A DNA stretch of 64,000 bases from Streptococcus pneumoniae (GTDB lineage Bacteria > Bacillota > Bacilli > Lactobacillales > Streptococcaceae), in assembly GCA_040719455.1 (NCBI GenBank), contig JBFDTN010000001.1:1240001-1304000 (forward strand), read 5' to 3'. Positions within the stretch are counted from its first letter, which is position 1, and each line of letters begins with the position of its first letter. Of this stretch, positions 25,240 through 35,158 are shown one piece after another. The notes below the pieces were generated by a model, which worked only from the letters and a program-made list of their open reading frames with translations, searched no databases and was not told the origin of the DNA. A program made the translations under genes and the position numbers.

Positions 25240-25272
25240 AAAAAGGTTGGGTACTGCTGTCCCAACCTTTTT
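25240..25272. terminator. Bidirectional terminator at the uppP end
   Basis: Stem AAAAAGGTTGGG / CCCAACCTTTTTT. It would have served both ansA and uppP before the ISL3 element landed in its left arm. Confidence 0.8.
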
Positions 25273-26117
25273 TATGCGAGTAAAAATTGGAAAAAGGCAT
25301 AAACCAAGAGAAGCGCTCCCAAGGCAATCCGGTATTTTCCAAAAATGGTAAAATCGTGCTTTTTGACATAGTCTGTCAAGAAGCGAATGACTAAAAGGCT
25401 GACGCCAAAAGCTACGCCCATGGCTACCAAAAGCAGCATCAACTGAGCAACATCCAAACTATTACCCTTTAGGATAAATTTAAGAATCTTAATCCCGCTA
25501 GCACCAAACATAGCTGGAATCCCTAAATAAAAGGTAAATTCTGTCACCACGGAACGACTCGTACCATTTAATAAACCACCGACAATAGTTGCTCCTGAGC
25601 GACTCGTTCCTGGAAATAGTGCCAGCACTTGGAAAAATCCAATATAAAGTGCTGTCTTGTAAGGCAATTTGTCCAAATCTGTAATCTTTGGCTCTACATC
25701 TTTATTGCGTTTTTCAAGGACAATAAAGGCTACTCCGTAGATGATGAGCATGATGGCAACAGGGACCATGTGGTGAAAATGTGCTTCAAACCAATCATCC
25801 AGTGGCAAACCAATGATCAAGGCTGGCAATGTTGCAATCACGACTTTCGCCCATAGCTGCCAAGTCTTTCTGACCTCACGTGCCGTTTTTCCTGACTTAA
25901 ACGGATTTAATTTATCAAAATAGATAACAACAACCGCCAAGATAGCTCCGAGTTGGATGACCACGTTGAACATTTCTATAAAGGCAGGATTATTATCCTT
26001 ATATTTGACAAATTCTTGCACCAAAATCAAGTGACCTGTACTTGAAATCGGCAGCCATTCCGTGATGCCCTCAACAATCCCAAAGAAAATGGACTTCAAA
26101 ATTTCAATGATAAACAT
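25272..26117 (-). CDS. uppP: Undecaprenyl-diphosphatase UppP/BacA
   Basis: Integral membrane phosphatase of 281 residues that recycles undecaprenyl pyrophosphate for cell wall synthesis; overproduction gives bacitracin resistance in this family. Both signature motifs are present: [15 protein letters not shown] near the N-terminus and [10 protein letters not shown] around residue 170. About eight hydrophobic segments are visible. Monocistronic. Confidence 0.96.
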   Translation of the reverse strand: MFIIEILKSIFFGIVEGITEWLPISSTGHLILVQEFVKYKDNNPAFIEMFNVVIQLGAILAVVVIYFDKLNPFKSGKTAREVRKTWQLWAKVVIATLPALIIGLPLDDWFEAHFHHMVPVAIMLIIYGVAFIVLEKRNKDVEPKITDLDKLPYKTALYIGFFQVLALFPGTSRSGATIVGGLLNGTSRSVVTEFTFYLGIPAMFGASGIKILKFILKGNSLDVAQLMLLLVAMGVAFGVSLLVIRFLTDYVKKHDFTIFGKYRIALGALLLVYAFFQFLLA

Positions 26118-26201
26118 AACTTTCTCCTAAATGATTCTGTTACCATTATATCATAAAAAGGCTAGAGATTTTTCTCTAACCTTGTTTAAATCTAGCATTT
26201 C

Positions 26202-26459
26202 TTAAGAATTCGGATCATCTAGGCTACGCCCATGAAGTCCTTTTTCGCGTTGGACTTGTTTGAGTTTTTCTGGAGTCACGTCGTTTCCGTCCTCATCGAC
26301 AATCTTGATGCCTTCGACATGGGCACGAACACTGCGGCGGTAGCCTTCGATGTACTCTTCACGAAGGGCTGCTTGTTCCTTCAACTCCTCGTCTGTCAAG
26401 CCAACTTCTTTTTTCTTTTTGGCTAATTCATTGATTCGATCAATCTTTGCTTGTTCCAT
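26202..26459 (-). CDS. DUF896 family protein (YnzC-like)
   Basis: Small protein of 85 residues of the DUF896 family: a helical hairpin ([40 protein letters not shown]) followed by a flexible tail. In Bacillus one member is SOS-linked, but the streptococcal role is unclear. It starts 8 nt after the glyS stop, so it is the last gene of the glyQ-glyS operon. Confidence 0.9.
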   Translation of the reverse strand: MEQAKIDRINELAKKKKEVGLTDEELKEQAALREEYIEGYRRSVRAHVEGIKIVDEDGNDVTPEKLKQVQREKGLHGRSLDDPNS

Positions 26460-26467
26460 TTTCTCTC

Positions 26468-28507
26468 CTATTTGGTATTGATTTGGTTAAATTGGGCAAC
26501 ATGTTGCGCCTTATCCGTCAAGGCAGCAAGCAAGGCCAAACGATTGTTTTTCACGGCTTCGTCTTCGACCATGACCATGGTATTGTCAAAGAAGGCGTCA
26601 ATTACTGGTTGAAGGGCAAAGAGCTGGTCGATGTTTGCTTCCAAGTCAGAGGTATTGGCAATCTTCTCTACACTTTCTGCCAACGCTTTTTCTTCAGCAT
26701 TTTCAAAGAGGCTGCTATCTACTACAAGACCTGCTGCTGCTTTTTCAGCCAAGTTAAAGACACGAGATAGACTTTCAACTGCTGGTTTGAAATCAGCTGT
26801 TTTTGCTTTTTCAGCCAAGAGACGAGCTGTTTCAACCATATCGCTGACAACAAAGTTGGTGCTGTTTAAGACAGCTGTCACGATGTCTTTTGGCACACTT
26901 TTATCCATCATCTTCTCCACACGAGCACGGAAGAAATCAAGCACCTCTGCCTGGTATTCATAAGCAAGGCTATCATGCTCAAGAGCATAGAGTTTTTCCA
27001 CCAATTCATCAATGGCAATAGTCCAACCAAAGGCTTCCAAGATCCGTACCACACCCTGAGTCGCACGACGTAGGGCATAGGGATCGTTTGAACCACTTGG
27101 AATCAAACCAACTGAGAAGAAGGACAAAATGGTGTCTAATTTATCCGCAAGGGCAAGAACAGCTCCCACCTTGGTTTCAGGAAGTTCACCTTCTGCGCTA
27201 TTTGGCAAGTAGTGTTCACGGATTGCAGCTGCAACGGCTGGAGTCTCACCTGCAAGAAGGGCATATTTCTCCCCCATAATCCCTTGCAATTCATCAAACT
27301 CTCCGACCATACCCGTCAAGAGGTCAAACTTGTAAATGGCTGCTGCACGCGCGAGGTCTTGCTTCTCTTCATCAGAAAGCCCAGCTTGGTCAGCTAGGAG
27401 TGCGCTGATTGCTGCAGTGCGAGCCATGTGTTCATAGAGAGAGCCAATTTTCTCGTGGAAGGTCACAGCTTTCAGGCGCTCCACAAGGTCTGCAATCTGT
27501 AATTTTTGGTCTTCACGCCAGAAGAATTCCCCATCTTCCAAACGCGCCACCAATACTTTTTCATTTCCCTTGATGACATTGTCCAAGAACTCCGCATTAC
27601 CATTACGGACAGAAATGAAATTCGGAAGCAATTTCCCAGCCTTGTCACGGACAACAAAGTAGCGCTGATGATTTTTCATCGAAGTGACCAAGACTTCTTC
27701 TGGAACTTCAAGATATTTGGCATCAAAGGCCCCCATGAAGGCAGTCGGGTATTCTACCAAGTTCAAGACTTCATTGAGCAGGTCTTGGTCAATCTCAACA
27801 GCCACATTTTTCGCTGATTCAATAGCCCTGATTTGCTCGACAATCATCCGTTCACGTTCGCTACTATCTGCGATGACAAATTCCTTACGCAAATCGTCTT
27901 CGTAGCTATCTGCTGTCGCAATTTCAGTCTCCTGACCGAGGAAACGATGACCACGACTAGTGCGACCTGAAGAAATATCAAGGAAGTCCATCTCAAGCGC
28001 TTCGTCATCAAGCAAGACAGTCAAGGTGTGAACAGGACGAATGTATTCAAATTTGTTGGAAGCCCAGTGCATGCTGACTGGGAAGGTCATTGACGCAAGC
28101 ACCTCTGGAATACCTGCCAAGACTTCATTGGCTGATTTTCCTTTTTCGTGCTTGGTTACGTAGACATACTCTTCCCCCTTGATTTCACGGAAAGTGATGT
28201 CCGCAGTTGTAAGACCTTTTCCACGAACAAAGCCTTCTGCGGCTTTGGTAAAGTTGCCGTCAGCGTCCAAGGCAATTTTCTTGCTTGGGCCTTTAAAATC
28301 TTCTGTCAAATCCTCTTGGCTCTCTGCCAAGCCACGGACACGAACTGCCAAACGGCGAGGTGTTGAAAACATCTCAAGCGCTTCAAAAGCCAAGCGGTTA
28401 TCTGTCAAAAATTGCGCCATTTTGTCCCGAAGTTGGACCATAGCAGGCGTTACAATGTAAGCTGGAATTTCTTCTAAACCAAGTTCAACCAGTAAATTTT
28501 TCGTCAT
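26468..28507 (-). CDS. glyS: Glycyl-tRNA synthetase beta subunit
   Basis: Beta subunit of 679 residues of the alpha2-beta2 glycyl-tRNA synthetase. It begins [16 protein letters not shown], the conserved GlyS N-terminus, and contains the HD-like region and the C-terminal tRNA-binding helices. One nucleotide separates it from glyQ, and both are controlled by the upstream T-box. Confidence 0.97.
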   Translation of the reverse strand: MTKNLLVELGLEEIPAYIVTPAMVQLRDKMAQFLTDNRLAFEALEMFSTPRRLAVRVRGLAESQEDLTEDFKGPSKKIALDADGNFTKAAEGFVRGKGLTTADITFREIKGEEYVYVTKHEKGKSANEVLAGIPEVLASMTFPVSMHWASNKFEYIRPVHTLTVLLDDEALEMDFLDISSGRTSRGHRFLGQETEIATADSYEDDLRKEFVIADSSERERMIVEQIRAIESAKNVAVEIDQDLLNEVLNLVEYPTAFMGAFDAKYLEVPEEVLVTSMKNHQRYFVVRDKAGKLLPNFISVRNGNAEFLDNVIKGNEKVLVARLEDGEFFWREDQKLQIADLVERLKAVTFHEKIGSLYEHMARTAAISALLADQAGLSDEEKQDLARAAAIYKFDLLTGMVGEFDELQGIMGEKYALLAGETPAVAAAIREHYLPNSAEGELPETKVGAVLALADKLDTILSFFSVGLIPSGSNDPYALRRATQGVVRILEAFGWTIAIDELVEKLYALEHDSLAYEYQAEVLDFFRARVEKMMDKSVPKDIVTAVLNSTNFVVSDMVETARLLAEKAKTADFKPAVESLSRVFNLAEKAAAGLVVDSSLFENAEEKALAESVEKIANTSDLEANIDQLFALQPVIDAFFDNTMVMVEDEAVKNNRLALLAALTDKAQHVAQFNQINTK

Positions 28508-28508
28508 C

Positions 28509-29426
28509 TTATTCTGCCTCCTTCTCTAATAATTGCGCTCTTGTTGCTTCATCCAAAAGCGGATAACCAAGACGTTTTCTTTCTGCCACAAAGGTCTTTG
28601 CGACCACGCGAGCTAGGTTTCTAATCCGCGCAATATATCCCGCCCGCTCGGTTACAGAAACCGCACCACGTGCGTCGAGCAAATTGAAGGTGTGGGAACA
28701 TTTCAAGACATAGTCAAAGGCAGGATGCACTAAATGCTCGTCTAAACAGCGTTTTGCTTCTGCTTCAAATTTTTCAAAGTTAGCTAGAAGCAAGTCTTGG
28801 TCGCTGACTTCAAAGCTGTATTTTGAATGTTCGTATTCTGGTTGGAGGAAGATTTCCCCATATTTAACCCCATCAGCCCACTCGATGTCATAGACTGAGT
28901 CCACTTCTTGAATATAAGAAGCTAAGCGCTCTAAACCGTAGGTCACCTCAGCTGTCACAGGACCTGTCGTAAGACCTCCGACCTGTTGGAAATAGGTGAA
29001 TTGGGTGATTTCCATACCGTCAAGCCACACTTCCCAGCCCAGACCTGCCGAACCAGTTGACGGATTTTCCCAGTTGTCTTCTACAAAGCGAATGTCATGC
29101 TCCAAAGGATTGATACCAAGGCGCTCTAAAGATTCTAAGTACAATTCTTGGATATTACTTGGGCTTGGTTTCATGACCACTTGGAATTGGTGGTGTTGGT
29201 AGAGACGGTTTGGATTTTCCCCGTAACGACCATCTGCTGGACGACGACTTGGCTCAACATAAGCCGCATTCCACGGCTCAGGACCGATGGCACGCAAGAA
29301 AGTGTAGGGACTCATCGTTCCCGCCCCTTTTTCCGTATCATAAGCCTGCATCAACATACAACCCTGCTCATTCCAAAACTGTTGCAAAGTCAAAATAATC
29401 TCTTGGAAGGTTAATTTTTTAGACAT
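28509..29426 (-). CDS. glyQ: Glycyl-tRNA synthetase alpha subunit
   Basis: Catalytic alpha subunit, 305 residues, the usual length. The start [10 protein letters not shown] is chosen because an in-frame extension to 29480 has no ribosome site and would enter the T-box leader. Recognised by [29 protein letters not shown] class II motifs and [20 protein letters not shown]. It charges tRNA-Gly together with GlyS. Confidence 0.97.
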   Translation of the reverse strand: MSKKLTFQEIILTLQQFWNEQGCMLMQAYDTEKGAGTMSPYTFLRAIGPEPWNAAYVEPSRRPADGRYGENPNRLYQHHQFQVVMKPSPSNIQELYLESLERLGINPLEHDIRFVEDNWENPSTGSAGLGWEVWLDGMEITQFTYFQQVGGLTTGPVTAEVTYGLERLASYIQEVDSVYDIEWADGVKYGEIFLQPEYEHSKYSFEVSDQDLLLANFEKFEAEAKRCLDEHLVHPAFDYVLKCSHTFNLLDARGAVSVTERAGYIARIRNLARVVAKTFVAERKRLGYPLLDEATRAQLLEKEAE

Positions 29427-29489
29427 TGGTTTCCCTCTTTCTATTTGATTGTAACAAACATTGGGCGCCTTCATGCACAAGGCATGAAA

Positions 29490-29730
29490 ACATCAAAAAA
29501 CGCGCCAACGCTCCTATGTTTCCATAGGGGCGTTGACACGCGGTTCCACCCTAATTTATTACTTCATTTTTCTTTTAAAAATACCAGAAAGCGCCATCCT
29601 TATCTGCCTTGTATCTGGCTTTCACTCTCCCAGACTCGCTACAACAATACTTTAACAAAGATTTCTTCCTTACTTTGGTATTCTACCAAAAAAATCGAAA
29701 GCTGTCTATGATTTTACAACAATTCTCTCC
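29490..29730 (-). promoter_or_regulatory. T-box leader (glycine) of glyQS
   Basis: On the minus strand the conserved T-box AGGGTGGAACCGCG lies at about 29539-29553. It is followed by an intrinsic terminator, CAACGCCCCTATG / CATAGGAGCGTTG with a T run (about 29494-29536). Stem I sequences extend to about 29700, with a likely -10 TAGAAT further upstream. A GGC triplet in the GATGGCGC segment may be the specifier. Uncharged tRNA-Gly would allow readthrough. The rest of 29731-29813 holds nothing notable. Confidence 0.9.
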
Positions 29731-29813
29731 TGACCATCTCTAACCATGTTTGTAAAAATAGTTTCTTTCATAAAAAAGCAAAAGAAGTGGTTTAAATCCA
29801 CTTCCTTATGTTT

Positions 29814-30965
29814 CTATGCTTGGTAACGTTTTTCACCGTCAAGGTAAGTCGCCACCAACTCTAAATCTTTATCAAGGACAATGAAATCCGCATCATAACC
29901 TTCTTTGATCTGACCGCAAACGTCATCAATATGCACAGATTTGGCTGGAATAAGGCTCGCCATCATCACTGCTTGATGAGGATTTGCAATACCCCATTCT
30001 ACCACATTTTTAAGACCATCTTTTAATTTTAAGATTGAGCCAGCTAGGCTACCACTTGACTTCAAACGAGCAGTGCCGTTTTCCACAATTACAGGGAATT
30101 CACCGAGCATGTAATCTCCATCACTCAAGCCTCCAGCTGTCATACAGTCGGTGATAAGAGCGATATTTTCATGTCCTTTTTGCTTGATAAGGATATCACA
30201 AGCCTTTGGCTCCACATGATGACCATCACAGATCAACTCTGCAACGGTATGGGGCAATTCATACATGGCACCTACCATGCCTAATTCACGGTGAGTCAAG
30301 CCACGCATGCCATTATAGGCATGCACCCAGACACTTGCTCCTGCTTCGACTGCACGTTTTGCCTCATCAAACGTAGCATCAGAATGCCCCAAAGCAACGG
30401 TCACACCCTCATCTGTAATTGTACGGACAAAGTCTTCTACCCCCTCACGCTCAGGCGCTAGGGCGATTTTATTGAGCAAACCGTTTGAAGCCTCTTGCCA
30501 AGTACGAAATTCTTCCAAACTTGGGTCTTTCATGTAAGAAGGGTTTTGTGCTCCTTTAAATTTCTCTGTAAAGTACGGTCCTTCAAAGTATAACCCTCGA
30601 ATCTTAGCACCTGTCGCTTCTTGGTATCTAGCTCCAATATTTTCTGTTACAGCTAGCAATAGCTCATAAGAAGAAGTCAAGGTCGTTGGCAAAAAGCTCG
30701 TCACCCCTGTACTTAATAACCCCTCACTCATCGTGTGAAGAGTTCCTTCAATGTTATTATCCATGACATCCACGCCGCCGAATCCATGGATATGAGTATC
30801 AACAAGTCCTGGTGCAATACTATAACCTGTATAGTCTTCTATAATAGCATCAGCTGCCACTTCTGTTACATATTTTCCAAATTTTCCATCGACAATCTCT
30901 AAGTATCCTCCCTTGCGAATCCCTTGAGGATAGAAAAACTGATCTGCTTTGATATATTTAGGCAT
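29814..30965 (-). CDS. nagA: N-acetylglucosamine-6-phosphate deacetylase
   Basis: Amidohydrolase of 383 residues removing acetate from GlcNAc-6-P in amino sugar use and wall recycling. Metal and active-site motifs are visible: VDTHIHGFGGVD, ALGHSDATFDEA, WVHAYNGMRGLTHRE and ITDCMTAGG with the catalytic Asp. A strong AGGAGG precedes the start. Monocistronic. Confidence 0.95.
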   Translation of the reverse strand: MPKYIKADQFFYPQGIRKGGYLEIVDGKFGKYVTEVAADAIIEDYTGYSIAPGLVDTHIHGFGGVDVMDNNIEGTLHTMSEGLLSTGVTSFLPTTLTSSYELLLAVTENIGARYQEATGAKIRGLYFEGPYFTEKFKGAQNPSYMKDPSLEEFRTWQEASNGLLNKIALAPEREGVEDFVRTITDEGVTVALGHSDATFDEAKRAVEAGASVWVHAYNGMRGLTHRELGMVGAMYELPHTVAELICDGHHVEPKACDILIKQKGHENIALITDCMTAGGLSDGDYMLGEFPVIVENGTARLKSSGSLAGSILKLKDGLKNVVEWGIANPHQAVMMASLIPAKSVHIDDVCGQIKEGYDADFIVLDKDLELVATYLDGEKRYQA

Positions 30966-31099
30966 GCGAAAACCTCCTTGTGTATTCTTATCCTTATTAT
31001 AACGCTTTCTTTGAGGTTTGTAAATGGTATAGACCGTATTTAGTGTGTTAATATCTCATTTTTAAACATATAACGTACTTCTCTTGAACCTCAATAGGC

Positions 31100-31786
31100 T
31101 TATAGCTGATGGACAAAATACTCAAATAAGGCTTGATTACTCTTACTCTTTCGGCGCAGAAACTCCGGATGCCACTGAATCCCCAAAATAGCTACTCCAC
31201 GCCCTTCCACGGCTTCAATCGTGCCATCTCTCGGATCATGAGCCGTTGCGACCAAGTCAGGCGCCAAGTCTTTGATACTTTGATGGTGAAATGAGTTGAT
31301 CAAACTGCCTTTGCCAAACAACTGACTTACACGACTCTGAGGCTCAATCTCCACGGGGTGAGAAGTTCCTTCCATCTCTTTTTGCCAATGGTCTTTCACA
31401 TCCTGCTTTAAACTACCTCCAAGAGCTACATTGACCAGCTGCATCCCTCTACACACCGCAAAAATCGGTTTCTTCTGCTTTAAAGCCTCCTCAATCAATG
31501 CCAACTCAAACCGATCACGCGCTAGAGAATAATCCTCGCTTTCTGCTTCTCTTTCTTCTCCATACAAATGAGGGCTGACATGCTGACCACCTGAGAGAAT
31601 CAATTTGTCAATCATTGCAACATAGTCCTTAGCGACACAAGGACTAGCAATAGGAATCACAAGCGGCAAGCCACCTGCTTCTCTCACTCCTTCTGCTAAT
31701 TCTTTTGCCACAGCGACATAGGTCAAGCCAGACAGAGGTGGCATTTCCTTTTCATTTCCTGTAATTCCAACAACCACTTTTTTCAT
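31100..31786 (-). CDS. Class I glutamine amidotransferase-like hydrolase (peptidase C26, PuuD-like)
   Basis: Protein of 228 residues with the full triad of gamma-glutamyl hydrolases: Cys in AVCRGMQLVNVALGG, His and Glu in IQWHPEFL. The family includes gamma-glutamyl-GABA hydrolase; the actual substrate is not known. The 242 bp between its start and the IS3 element hold only an AT-rich promoter region. Confidence 0.9.
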   Translation of the reverse strand: MKKVVVGITGNEKEMPPLSGLTYVAVAKELAEGVREAGGLPLVIPIASPCVAKDYVAMIDKLILSGGQHVSPHLYGEEREAESEDYSLARDRFELALIEEALKQKKPIFAVCRGMQLVNVALGGSLKQDVKDHWQKEMEGTSHPVEIEPQSRVSQLFGKGSLINSFHHQSIKDLAPDLVATAHDPRDGTIEAVEGRGVAILGIQWHPEFLRRKSKSNQALFEYFVHQL

Positions 31787-32062
31787 ATACGACCACCTTT
31801 CCTATATCTATTCTAAGAGGATACCACGCTACAACAGCAGTGTCCAATATAGATTTTCTATGGTCGCTTTAGGATTTTTTATCATAAAAAAGATTGGGAA
31901 TGGGCTTCAGTCGTGATTTCGTATCCATCAATTTTCCTCACCAGTTGTTTCTAAGTTTACTCCCTCTAGCAAGTCCGACGAACCTACACTCAAACTGTTC
32001 AAACCATAAAAAAAGAGAGCAAGGACGGCACTGCACCCCAATAATGAGACCTAAGAAAAACA

Positions 32063-32857
32063 CTATTTTGAGACCTGTTTCCTATATTCTATAGGAGATA
32101 GGTCTTTTAATTTCCGTTGAATTCTCGTTTCATTATAAAATATGATGTAATTTTTGACAATATCTGTTATACTATCTTTAGTTAGGTTTCTCCAGTTATG
32201 GAGATAGAAGGTTTCAGACTTTAGGACGGAATGAAACCATTCAATACAGGCGTTATCTGCGGGTGTTCCTTTTCGGGACATGGAGCGGATAATGCCTTTT
32301 TCTGTGCATGTCTGATAATAAGCTTTAGAGGTATAGACTGAACCTTGGTCACTGTGTAAGAGTGTTCCTTTCGGTAAATCCAACTGATTTAACGTATCTA
32401 AAACAAAGTCTGTGTCCTGACTATCTGAAATTGTATAAGCTACAATCTCTCGGTTATACAAATCCATAATGGACGAGAGATAAAGTTTACAGTTTCCGAA
32501 ATAGAGATAAGTGATATCCGTAACCAATCTTTGAAGAGGTTGTTTGGCTTGGAAGTCCCTACTGAGCTTATTTTCAGTGACATAGTAAGGTTTGCCAAGT
32601 TTTGGGACCTTCTTTGTTTTGACACGGCAAAGCCAACCATTTTGTTTCATGATACGATAAACCTTTTTGTGATTCACTGTCAAACCATATCTGCTTTTTA
32701 AAAGCCGTGTAATGGTTCGATAACCATAAATATAGCCATTTTCAAGGCATAATATCTCAATCTTCTCAGTGACATCATCCATCGTTTTTACCGTTGCTGG
32801 CTCAGATTTCCAGCGATAGTAGGTGGATCTTGCCACACCAAAACAAGCCAAAATCAT
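32063..32857 (-). CDS. IS3-family transposase OrfB (DDE)
   Basis: Catalytic frame: HTH_21-like N-terminus (FGVARSTYYRWK), then rve integrase core with Asp in LVTDITYLYF, Asp in LLHSDQGSVYTS, and Glu in DNACIEWFHSVLKSE. The frame is open upstream of the indicated methionine to the A6G slip site at 32938-32944, so the natural product is probably an OrfAB fusion made by -1 frameshifting. Confidence 0.93.
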   Translation of the reverse strand: MILACFGVARSTYYRWKSEPATVKTMDDVTEKIEILCLENGYIYGYRTITRLLKSRYGLTVNHKKVYRIMKQNGWLCRVKTKKVPKLGKPYYVTENKLSRDFQAKQPLQRLVTDITYLYFGNCKLYLSSIMDLYNREIVAYTISDSQDTDFVLDTLNQLDLPKGTLLHSDQGSVYTSKAYYQTCTEKGIIRSMSRKGTPADNACIEWFHSVLKSETFYLHNWRNLTKDSITDIVKNYIIFYNETRIQRKLKDLSPIEYRKQVSK

Positions 32858-32904
32858 CGGGATTGGATAGTCAGCTTTATAGTCTTCTACAAGCTTGATA
32901 AGGG

Positions 32905-33195
32905 CTATTTTATCGATTTCCTTATCAAGCTGCGATACTTTTTTAGCAGCTTTACCTCTAATCTTAATTGTTCAACCTCAGATAATTCTGTCATCCCTTT
33001 ACCGTAAGTATATTGTTTTCCGACAGGTTGGTAGAAGCGGTGAAGTTCATTGTTTTGATACCATTTCCACCATGTGTAAATTTGACTATCATTCTTTATC
33101 CCTAGGGTTTCCATGATAACCTTGTTGGATTTACCTGCTTTTTTCATTTCGATACAAGCTAGTTTTATGTCTAGTGAATATGCTTTTTTGACCAT
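32905..33195 (-). CDS. IS3-family OrfA (HTH)
   Basis: HTH protein of 96 residues (YSLDIKLACIEMKKAGKSNK, MEEL-type segment, WWKWYQN) that binds the IS ends. Its last codons overlap the OrfB frame. The heptamer AAAAAAG (complement at 32938-32944) is a classical -1 slippery site for making the fused transposase. Confidence 0.92.
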   Translation of the reverse strand: MVKKAYSLDIKLACIEMKKAGKSNKVIMETLGIKNDSQIYTWWKWYQNNELHRFYQPVGKQYTYGKGMTELSEVEQLRLEVKLLKKYRSLIRKSIK

Positions 33196-33300
33196 AAGAA
33201 AACACTCCTAATTCTATTATAGTAGAATTCATGGAGTGTTTTTCTTTGGTTTCACTTTATGGGGGCAGTATCGACTTTTGTCCCCGTCTCAACCTCTTTT

Positions 33301-34932
33301 TTAGATTTGCTCGATTTGAACTTTTTCTGCCAAGTTCATGGCATGGTCTGCGACCCGTGTATAGTGGGAAATGATATCAATAAAATTGACACCTGCTTGA
33401 GGGGTACATTCGCCCTTGTTCAAACGGCTGATATGGGTTTTCCGCAGAGTCTTTTCCATTTGGTCAATCTCTCTATGACGTTCTGTTAATTGATGAGCCA
33501 GCTCTATATCATTGGTTTCTACGGCTCGTAATGCGTCATCAATCAAGCGCAAAGTCTTCTGATAAATCCCCTCTAGCTCTTCTAGGGCAACATCTGAGAA
33601 CGTAATTTCCTTTTTGACTAGATAGTCAGTCATATTAAGAAGCGCCTCACCATGATCCCCAATTCTCTCCAAGTCACGGGAAGAATCCAGAATATTGGTC
33701 AAAATCTCACTTTCTTTTTGACTCAGTGGCTCGCTAGATAGATCAATCAAGTAACGCGTCAATTCCTCGTCAATGGTGTTAATCGCTTCTTCGGTCTTAT
33801 GCCCTTTTTCAGCGACTTTTTCACCATGATGACGGATGTAATCATAAGCCAACTCAAAAGAAGACTTGGCATAATTTCCAAGATGCAACAGCTCTAGCTT
33901 AGCATTTCCAAGTGCCAGAGACGGAGCTTGCTTGATAAGGATGGTATCCAAATAAAGGGCTTGGTATTTGACCACTTCGTCCTCTCCAGGAATAATCTTG
34001 GTAACCAAGTAAGCCAAGGTACCGATAAATGGGAACTGAATCAAGGTATTGGTCACATTAAAGCTACCATGCGCAAAGGCAATGGTCATCTCTGGTGTCA
34101 GATGAAGGCTGGATTGGAACCACTCAATCATCGCGGTAAACGGACCTAAGAAAATCAGACACAGTACCGTTCCCAAAACATTAAACATCACATGGGCACC
34201 AGCTACTCGCTTGGCAGAGACATTGGCTCCCAAAACTGCCACAACAGCGGTCAAGGTCGTTCCGATATTGTCTCCAAATAAGACCGGAAGTGCCCCTTGC
34301 AAGTCTAGTAGCCCACCTGCGTAGAGACTTTGCAAAATTCCGATGGTCGCCGCAGACGACTGAATGACAATGGTTAAAATCGTTCCGATGAACACTCCCT
34401 GAATGGGCTTGCCACTCAAGGTCGCCATATAATCTTTAAAGGCAGTCACCTCACGCAAGGGCGCCATGGCTGTACTCATAAGGTTAAGAGCAAAGAAAAT
34501 CCCTCCAACCCCAAATAAGATACGACCAATATTATTGATCGTTCGATTCTTAGTAAAGAAGAGGCAAATAGCTCCTAAAAAGAGAATAGGCAGACCATAA
34601 TCGCCCAGCTTAAACCCAATCAAAAATGAGGTTACAGTCGTTCCGATATTGGCGCCCATGACAATCCCAATCGCCTGTCGCAAGCCCAATAGATTTGCAC
34701 TGACCAAGCCGACAGTAATCACCGTCACCCCTGTACTTGACTGAATCAGAGCGGTCATGACAATTCCGACCAAGACTCCTAAAAATGGATTACTCGTGTA
34801 TTTGTCAATATAATAGCGGAGCTTATCTCCTGCAATCTGCTGAAGACCATCTCCCATATACTTGATACTAAAGAGAAATAGTCCCAAGCCACCTAAAAAG
34901 GTGAATAAAATTTGCTGCCAATTGATGGACAT
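33301..34932 (-). CDS. Na/Pi cotransporter family protein with PhoU-like domain
   Basis: Protein of 543 residues. The membrane half (1-320) has the duplicated NptA-type repeat with QSSTGVTVITVG and QSSAATIGIL. The C-terminal 200 residues are a PhoU-like helical bundle (ILDSSRDLERIGDHGEALLN). It is predicted to take up phosphate with sodium, with regulation by the cytoplasmic domain. Monocistronic and divergent from the adhesin gene. Confidence 0.92.
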   Translation of the reverse strand: MSINWQQILFTFLGGLGLFLFSIKYMGDGLQQIAGDKLRYYIDKYTSNPFLGVLVGIVMTALIQSSTGVTVITVGLVSANLLGLRQAIGIVMGANIGTTVTSFLIGFKLGDYGLPILFLGAICLFFTKNRTINNIGRILFGVGGIFFALNLMSTAMAPLREVTAFKDYMATLSGKPIQGVFIGTILTIVIQSSAATIGILQSLYAGGLLDLQGALPVLFGDNIGTTLTAVVAVLGANVSAKRVAGAHVMFNVLGTVLCLIFLGPFTAMIEWFQSSLHLTPEMTIAFAHGSFNVTNTLIQFPFIGTLAYLVTKIIPGEDEVVKYQALYLDTILIKQAPSLALGNAKLELLHLGNYAKSSFELAYDYIRHHGEKVAEKGHKTEEAINTIDEELTRYLIDLSSEPLSQKESEILTNILDSSRDLERIGDHGEALLNMTDYLVKKEITFSDVALEELEGIYQKTLRLIDDALRAVETNDIELAHQLTERHREIDQMEKTLRKTHISRLNKGECTPQAGVNFIDIISHYTRVADHAMNLAEKVQIEQI

Positions 34933-35074
34933 CCTACTTTTCCTCCGAAATATAAATAGCGGAATCTCTCCTCCTCTATTGTAAATGATTACACAAAAAG
35001 GTCAAGCTTTTTTTCAAAAAAAGGGCAAATTTCCTCTCTTTTCTACTTCCTACTAAGAAAGAAATAACCTTTTC

Positions 35075-35128
35075 TTAAGAAATAATTAAGAATTAGCTTA
35101 CAACTGCTTAATAAATACTTGTTATACT
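35075..35128 (+). promoter_or_regulatory. Adhesin gene promoter with SaeR-like direct repeat
   Basis: The -10 is TATACT (35123-35128); the -35 is poor. Upstream, TTAA occurs at 35075-35078 and 35086-35089 within a TTAAGAA direct repeat of 11-bp period. This is the spacing of the SaeR box GTTAA-N6-GTTAA. The neighbouring two-component system belongs to the SaeRS-like TCS08 type, so direct control is plausible. Confidence 0.5.
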
Positions 35129-35158
35129 AAGTTTATCAAAGGAAAAAGGAGACCATTT

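Larger units (their letters stand above)
32029..33270 (-). mobile_element. IS3-family insertion sequence (IS150-like)
   Basis: Two-frame transposase flanked by imperfect inverted repeats. The left end is CACTGCACCCC...AAGAAAAACACT and the right end, read in complement, is TACTGCCCCCAT...AAGAAAAACACT. Length is about 1.24 kb. No target duplication is evident, so the outer few bases are approximate. Confidence 0.85.

Noticed and set aside
29445..29711. Plus-strand open frame of 88 codons upstream of glyQ
   Set aside because: It is antisense to the T-box leader and has no ribosome site.
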